Below the pieces are notes generated by a model that was not told the DNA's origin, did no database searches, and saw only the letters and a program-made list of their open reading frames with translations. A DNA stretch of 8,689 nt, from contig CAKZLR010000064.1 in assembly GCA_937127165.1 (NCBI GenBank), forward strand, positions 1 to 8,689, in the 5' to 3' direction. Positions within the stretch are counted from its first letter, which is position 1. Every line of letters starts with the position of its first letter. The stretch is from an uncultured Candidatus Peregrinibacteria bacterium. Its GTDB lineage: Bacteria > Patescibacteriota > JACMRA01. A program made the translations under genes and the position numbers. Positions 5,802 to 8,689 of the stretch are shown one piece after another.

Positions 5802-6205
5802 AGGTATTTTGAAAGAGATCTTATTCTTTGATTAAAAAATTTGTAGCTTTTGAGTTAAAAGTTTGATTGTAACTAAAATAATTATTTTTACGGTTGGTCA
5901 ATTTTGTCTATTGGTTTAGTTTTGCTTGAGCTCTTATCTTAATTAAAAGAAATTTTAAAAACTTTTATATTAGGTGGGGTAAAAGTATATAATCAATTTT
6001 TATATTTTAAACAGATAGTAGGATAAATTTTCTTAATTATACATTCCTCTCAAAAGTATCTTAATCAGCTAATTTAAGTAGTAAAAATTAAAATTTTTAG
6101 GGAGGGGTAACGGAAATACTCTTATTTTTTAAAAAAATCTGAGAGAAAAAGTAGTTTTCAAACTTGACAGTAAATAATTTTTTAGTCCTTGGTCTTTTAA
6201 GTTAA
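5802..6205. other. Non-coding gap between divergent flavin and kinase genes
   Basis: No gene is visible on either strand. It contains a TATATAAT (5986-5993) without a recognisable -35; two near-identical G-rich motifs, GGTGGGGTAA (5973-5982) and GGAGGGGTAA (6101-6110); an A/T inverted repeat TAAAAATT/AATTTTTA (6082-6099); a terminator-like hairpin (6103-6130, listed separately); and a TTGACA (6164-6169) with no acceptable -10 at 16-19 bp. For the minus-strand flavin gene I find only weak promoter matches. No FMN riboswitch signature is present. Confidence 0.5.
6043..6130 (+). promoter_or_regulatory. Possible transcription attenuator upstream of the kinase pair
   Basis: A hairpin pairs AGGGGTA (6103-6109) with TACTCTT (6117-6123) around the loop ACGGAAA, with two G-U wobbles. 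After one A it is followed by TTTTTT (6125-6130), as in an intrinsic terminator. Upstream, ATTCCTCTC (6043-6051) can pair over nine positions, three of them wobble, with GGGAGGGGT (6100-6108), which includes most of the terminator's left arm. The two structures exclude each other, the arrangement seen in attenuators and riboswitches. It fits a leader transcript started near 6000 from TATATAAT. No known riboswitch class is recognised, and the wobble-rich pairings make this tentative. Confidence 0.3.
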
Positions 6206-6862
6206 ATGTCTACTCACAAACTACCCAAACTGATAATGCTCTATGGGCCCCCAGGAAGCGGAAAGGATGTTCAGACTCGGCTTTTGTGTGCCAGATTTGG
6301 TTTACAAAGTATTTTTTGGGGTGAGTCTTTTAGAGATTTTGTAGCTAAACACGCCGAAGATACTACAAGTAGCGACCAAGAAAGAGCTAAAAGAGTTAGA
6401 GAGTATATGCTTAGGGGTATGCCAATTTTAACTGAAGATATGATGTATATTTTACAACAGAGAATTATTTTTGCTTTGCAGAATTCCGACCAGTCGCTTG
6501 TTATGGACAAACCCGGCAGTTTGCCTGCTGAAGCTCAATGGCTTTCTGATTTTTTGGTACAACATAATTTGTCCAATTGTTTGATTCATTTTACCTTACC
6601 TTTTGAGATTAGTTTAAAACGTATTGAGGGCCGCTCCTATGTGCCTTCTGGTACTAGTGGTGAAAAGCCAATTAAAAGACCAGATGATATTGATCTTGAA
6701 ACTCTCAAATACAGATATTACGTTTTATACGAGTCTAATAGACAATCCGTGTTAGATATTTACGGGAGTAACAATCTGACCAAGATTTTAGAGATTGATG
6801 CCAACGACTCGATCGAGTCTATTTTTGCTCAAATTGTTACTTTTTTAGAAAAAAACTATTAA
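6206..6862 (+). CDS. Adenylate kinase-like protein with altered P-loop and NMP site
   Basis: A 218-residue P-loop protein of the adenylate kinase / nucleoside-monophosphate kinase family, which moves a phosphate between ATP and a nucleoside monophosphate. The fold is recognisable: LIMLYGPPGSGK (9-20), GESFRDF (39-45, in place of GDMLR), a LID-like segment RIEGRSYVPSG (139-149) and KRPDD (157-161). Arginines at 43, 139, 143, 158 and 170 match family active-site positions. Two hallmarks are changed: GKGTQ has become GKDVQ, so the Mg-binding Thr is V22, and the DGFPR loop is DKPGS (101-105), losing the NMP-phosphate Arg. Activity may be reduced, redirected or absent. It begins the tandem pair, 13 bp before its paralogue, without a Shine-Dalgarno. 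Calling it Adk itself is not justified. Confidence 0.8.
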   Translation: MSTHKLPKLIMLYGPPGSGKDVQTRLLCARFGLQSIFWGESFRDFVAKHAEDTTSSDQERAKRVREYMLRGMPILTEDMMYILQQRIIFALQNSDQSLVMDKPGSLPAEAQWLSDFLVQHNLSNCLIHFTLPFEISLKRIEGRSYVPSGTSGEKPIKRPDDIDLETLKYRYYVLYESNRQSVLDIYGSNNLTKILEIDANDSIESIFAQIVTFLEKNY

Positions 6863-6875
6863 TTCTACTTTATAC

Positions 6876-7577
6876 ATGTCATCAAGTAATTTACCACCTT
6901 TAATAATGTTTTTTGGACCACCAACTTCGGGAAAGGGTACTCAGTCTAAAATTTTTTTGGATAATCATCCAGAATATTCCAAGCTAGATTTTGGATTTGA
7001 GCTTAGGAGTTTTGTGCAAAAATATCTGGGGCACCCAACTGAAAAAGATAAAGCTGAATTTGCTAGCAAACTGAATCAAAGATTATCTCAAAGACAGCCT
7101 GTAGATGCTGAAGATTTGATGGTTATTTTAAAAGAAAAAATTGTGCAGACATTAGAAAATGGTGGAAAATTAGTATTAGACGGAGCCGGTAGAACACTTA
7201 AAGAAGCCGAACTAGAAGCTGAATTATTTAATGAGTATAATATCGTTCCTTGTATTTTTAACTTATTTTTACCCAAAGAATACATCCTAGAGCGGGCAAA
7301 AAATCGCTGGTTTGTTCCTCAAAATCCAAATCCTTTTCCGTCTTTTGAAGCTGCTTTAAGAGAATGTTTGCCTGGACAACAACCCTACCAAAGAGAAGAT
7401 GACTTGGATGAAGTCAAAATTATGGCAGGTTACGAAAATCTTTATGGGAATTTTGCCAATATATTACTAGTTTTGCAACTCAAAACAAAAGCTAATATCT
7501 TTACAATTGATGCTAGAAAAAGCATACAAGATGTTACAGCGGATATCAACCAAGTGTTAAAAGTTTTTTATGGTTAG
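6876..7577 (+). CDS. Adenylate kinase-family protein, tandem paralogue with intact P-loop
   Basis: A 233-residue adenylate kinase-family protein. The P-loop GPPTSGKGTQS (14-24) is canonical. LDFGFELRSF (37-46) keeps the NMP-domain Arg (R44), and the family DGFPR loop is DGAGR (102-106), retaining R106. The LID area runs from R140 and R144 to REDD (173-176) and holds a proline-rich stretch (QNPNPFPSFEAALRECLPGQQPY in outline, 149-171) with no zinc cysteines. After REDD the family normally has an Arg about ten residues on; here the segment is DLDEVKIMAGYENLY, with Ala/Gly at that position. Its first 24 residues align closely with the preceding gene (both have LP-LIM--GPP-SGK), so the two probably arose by duplication. 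The 13-bp gap indicates one transcript. It is likely the more active kinase of the pair; the substrate NMP cannot be told. Confidence 0.85.
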   Translation: MSSSNLPPLIMFFGPPTSGKGTQSKIFLDNHPEYSKLDFGFELRSFVQKYLGHPTEKDKAEFASKLNQRLSQRQPVDAEDLMVILKEKIVQTLENGGKLVLDGAGRTLKEAELEAELFNEYNIVPCIFNLFLPKEYILERAKNRWFVPQNPNPFPSFEAALRECLPGQQPYQREDDLDEVKIMAGYENLYGNFANILLVLQLKTKANIFTIDARKSIQDVTADINQVLKVFYG

Positions 7578-7676
7578 TTTTAATTCGAATAAGTTTGATG
7601 ATAAACTATAGAGTCGATTTCGAGACGTTTAACTTTTGTTCGGCCAGAAATTCTATTTTTATAGAAGTATCCTAAC
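7578..7676. terminator. Convergent spacer with small hairpins, possible weak bidirectional terminator
   Basis: The kinase pair and the methyltransferase converge on this 99-bp spacer. TTCTAT (7651-7656) / ATAGAA (7661-7666) with a TTTT loop, and AGTTT/AAACT (7592-7596 / 7603-7607), are the only hairpins I see. Neither has a T-run after it on either strand, so termination here is inferred from gene orientation rather than from a clear signal. Confidence 0.25.
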
Positions 7677-8504
7677 TTAAAATACTTTTACTAAAAAACC
7701 ACTAGGCAAACCAACTCCAGATTCGCAAATTGGTACTATTTCAGAAACTTCCACAGTTTTTCCTTTACACAGTTGGCTAACAAGAATTTCTAAAATTTTG
7801 GGGGTGAATCTGGGTGAGTGTAAAGTCAAAATCATTTTACCTTTAGGAGTAAGCAGTTTAAAACAAGTGAGAATTAGTTCTACTAAATCATCTTCTATTT
7901 TAAAAATCTCACCTTTAGTGCCTCGTCCATAGCTTGGAGCGTCGACCATGATTCCATCATACTGGCTGTTTCTTCTAACCTCTCGGCGGATGAACTTAAA
8001 AACATCTTCTAGAATAAATCTTTGACCTTTTAGGGAGATTTTGTTGTTTTGTAGATTTTGATTATAAGTACTTAGAGCCTGTCTAGAAGAATCTACTACC
8101 GTTATACTAAAACCGTTCTTAGCAAGAATTACACAGTTGGATCCAGAATAAGTAAATAAATTAAGAATTTTACCTTTTGGTTGGAAAAAATTCACTAGAT
8201 TGTCCGCATACAACCAGTGTTCTGTAAAAACTCCTACATTACCAAACTGATTTAGTTCAATTTGCCATATTAGTCCATTAGCAGAAGTGATTTGCCAATT
8301 ATCTGGTATGTTGTGGTTATGTTTGTTCCAGTAGCCTTTTTCTTCGCTAGTTCTTATAAAAACACTGTCCACATTACTCCACATCTCTGGTTTATTTTTT
8401 GGCCAAAGGGCTTGAGGACATGGTCTCACTAGCTTAAACTGACCAAACATTTCTAATTTCTCTTTATCTCCACAATCTAATAGTCGATAAGGCAATGGTT
8501 TCAT
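7677..8504 (-). CDS. Class I SAM-dependent methyltransferase, RlmI/RlmK-like (COG1092-type)
   Basis: A 275-residue Rossmann-fold methyltransferase that uses S-adenosylmethionine, most likely on RNA. The N-terminus RLLDCGDKEKLEMFG...RPCPQALW (about 7-34) matches the opening of a bacterial family usually annotated as SAM-dependent methyltransferase, related to the 23S rRNA enzymes RlmI/RlmK. Motif I is ILNLFTYSG (113-121), the SAM-binding acidic residue is D138 (VVDSS), and the catalytic-loop motif is D188-APSYGRGTKGE, normally DPP-F/Y-GRG-KGE, so the middle Pro is Ala. GLPSGF (265-270) lies near the end. The family's N-terminal PUA domain found in RlmI is absent, which is usual for this shorter group. 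The start is free of any Shine-Dalgarno. A TTGACA at 8580-8575 (minus) has no good -10. Substrate and target base are not determinable here. Confidence 0.85.
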   Translation of the reverse strand: MKPLPYRLLDCGDKEKLEMFGQFKLVRPCPQALWPKNKPEMWSNVDSVFIRTSEEKGYWNKHNHNIPDNWQITSANGLIWQIELNQFGNVGVFTEHWLYADNLVNFFQPKGKILNLFTYSGSNCVILAKNGFSITVVDSSRQALSTYNQNLQNNKISLKGQRFILEDVFKFIRREVRRNSQYDGIMVDAPSYGRGTKGEIFKIEDDLVELILTCFKLLTPKGKMILTLHSPRFTPKILEILVSQLCKGKTVEVSEIVPICESGVGLPSGFLVKVF

Positions 8505-8689
8505 ATTGAAATAAATGTGAATGTAACTTTATTTGAAAAATAAATTTTTTGATCTTCTATATTTCAAAAATAGATGTCAATTAAAACTTGAAGCTTAAAA
8601 TTGATTTTTTTTAAAAAATTGGCTTATTGTTTCGTCAACAATCTTACTGAATTATCTTTGCAAATAAGAGGTCCGTCACTTCTCATTTC
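8505..8689. other. Non-coding sequence at the right edge
   Basis: This stretch is upstream of the methyltransferase and carries a minus-strand TTGACA (8580-8575) and an inverted repeat ATTGTT/AACAAT (8626-8631 / 8637-8642). A minus-strand frame runs open from the window edge for about 20 codons to a TAA at 8626-8624, and a plus-strand frame is open from 8592 to the edge. Either could be the edge of a gene, but both are too short to support. Confidence 0.3.

Noticed and set aside
6100..6107. GGGAGGGG as a Shine-Dalgarno for an unlisted small gene
   Set aside because: No ATG, GTG or TTG at suitable spacing opens a frame downstream; the sequence is better explained as the left arm of a terminator-like hairpin.
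391..8504. UGA recoding (Gly or Trp), as in some Candidate Phyla Radiation lineages
   Set aside because: No gene ends in TGA, but all reading frames are full length without internal TGA, Gly uses GGN and Trp uses TGG. Eight stops are too few to infer reassignment.
8592..8689. Open frames running off the right edge on both strands
   Set aside because: About 20-32 codons without a supported start, ribosome site or recognisable protein pattern; chance is likely in this length.
1..8689. tRNA, rRNA, CRISPR array, insertion sequence or phage attachment site
   Set aside because: I searched by eye for GGTTCGA-type T-loops, regularly spaced repeats, transposase motifs and terminal inverted repeats and saw none; TTCGAAT near 7584 has no tRNA stems around it.

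Overview
The window is strongly AT-rich. Its gene repertoire suggests a small-genome bacterium of the Candidate Phyla Radiation (Patescibacteria) type. The clues are a FAD-synthetase protein reduced to its adenylyltransferase half, two adjacent divergent adenylate-kinase-like genes, an envelope-anchored serine protease, a sigma factor paired with a large unrecognised membrane protein, and almost no Shine-Dalgarno sequences before the start codons. This assignment is inferred from gene content; no rRNA or other taxonomic marker is present. The standard code fits: no reading frame needs UGA as a sense codon, and all eight supported genes end in TAA or TAG.

Layout. Positions 1-390 are a non-coding leader with a likely promoter and a 12-bp direct repeat. 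Positions 391-2896 hold a two-gene operon: an ECF-type sigma factor, then a 639-residue single-pass membrane protein that is probably its anti-sigma or sensor partner. Positions 2897-3708 have no intact gene but contain a very good intrinsic terminator and short fragments that may be coding debris. A chymotrypsin-fold serine protease with a C-terminal membrane anchor lies on the minus strand (3709-4719), tail-to-tail with the sigma operon. Divergent from it is a small two-helix membrane protein with its own good promoter (4891-5223). That gene's stop codon overlaps the stop of a minus-strand FMN adenylyltransferase-like gene (5220-5801). A 404-bp non-coding gap (5802-6205) contains a terminator-like hairpin with a possible competing antiterminator pairing. 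It leads into two tandem adenylate-kinase-family genes (6206-6862 and 6876-7577). A minus-strand class I SAM-dependent methyltransferase (7677-8504) closes the window.

How the genes may work together. The first half looks like a cell-surface signalling and proteolysis neighbourhood: sigma factor, membrane sensor, exported anchored protease and small membrane protein. A functional link between the protease and the sigma/anti-sigma pair is attractive but is inference from position only. The second half is nucleotide and cofactor metabolism plus RNA modification. The most unusual item there is the kinase pair, in which each paralogue has lost different conserved catalytic residues.
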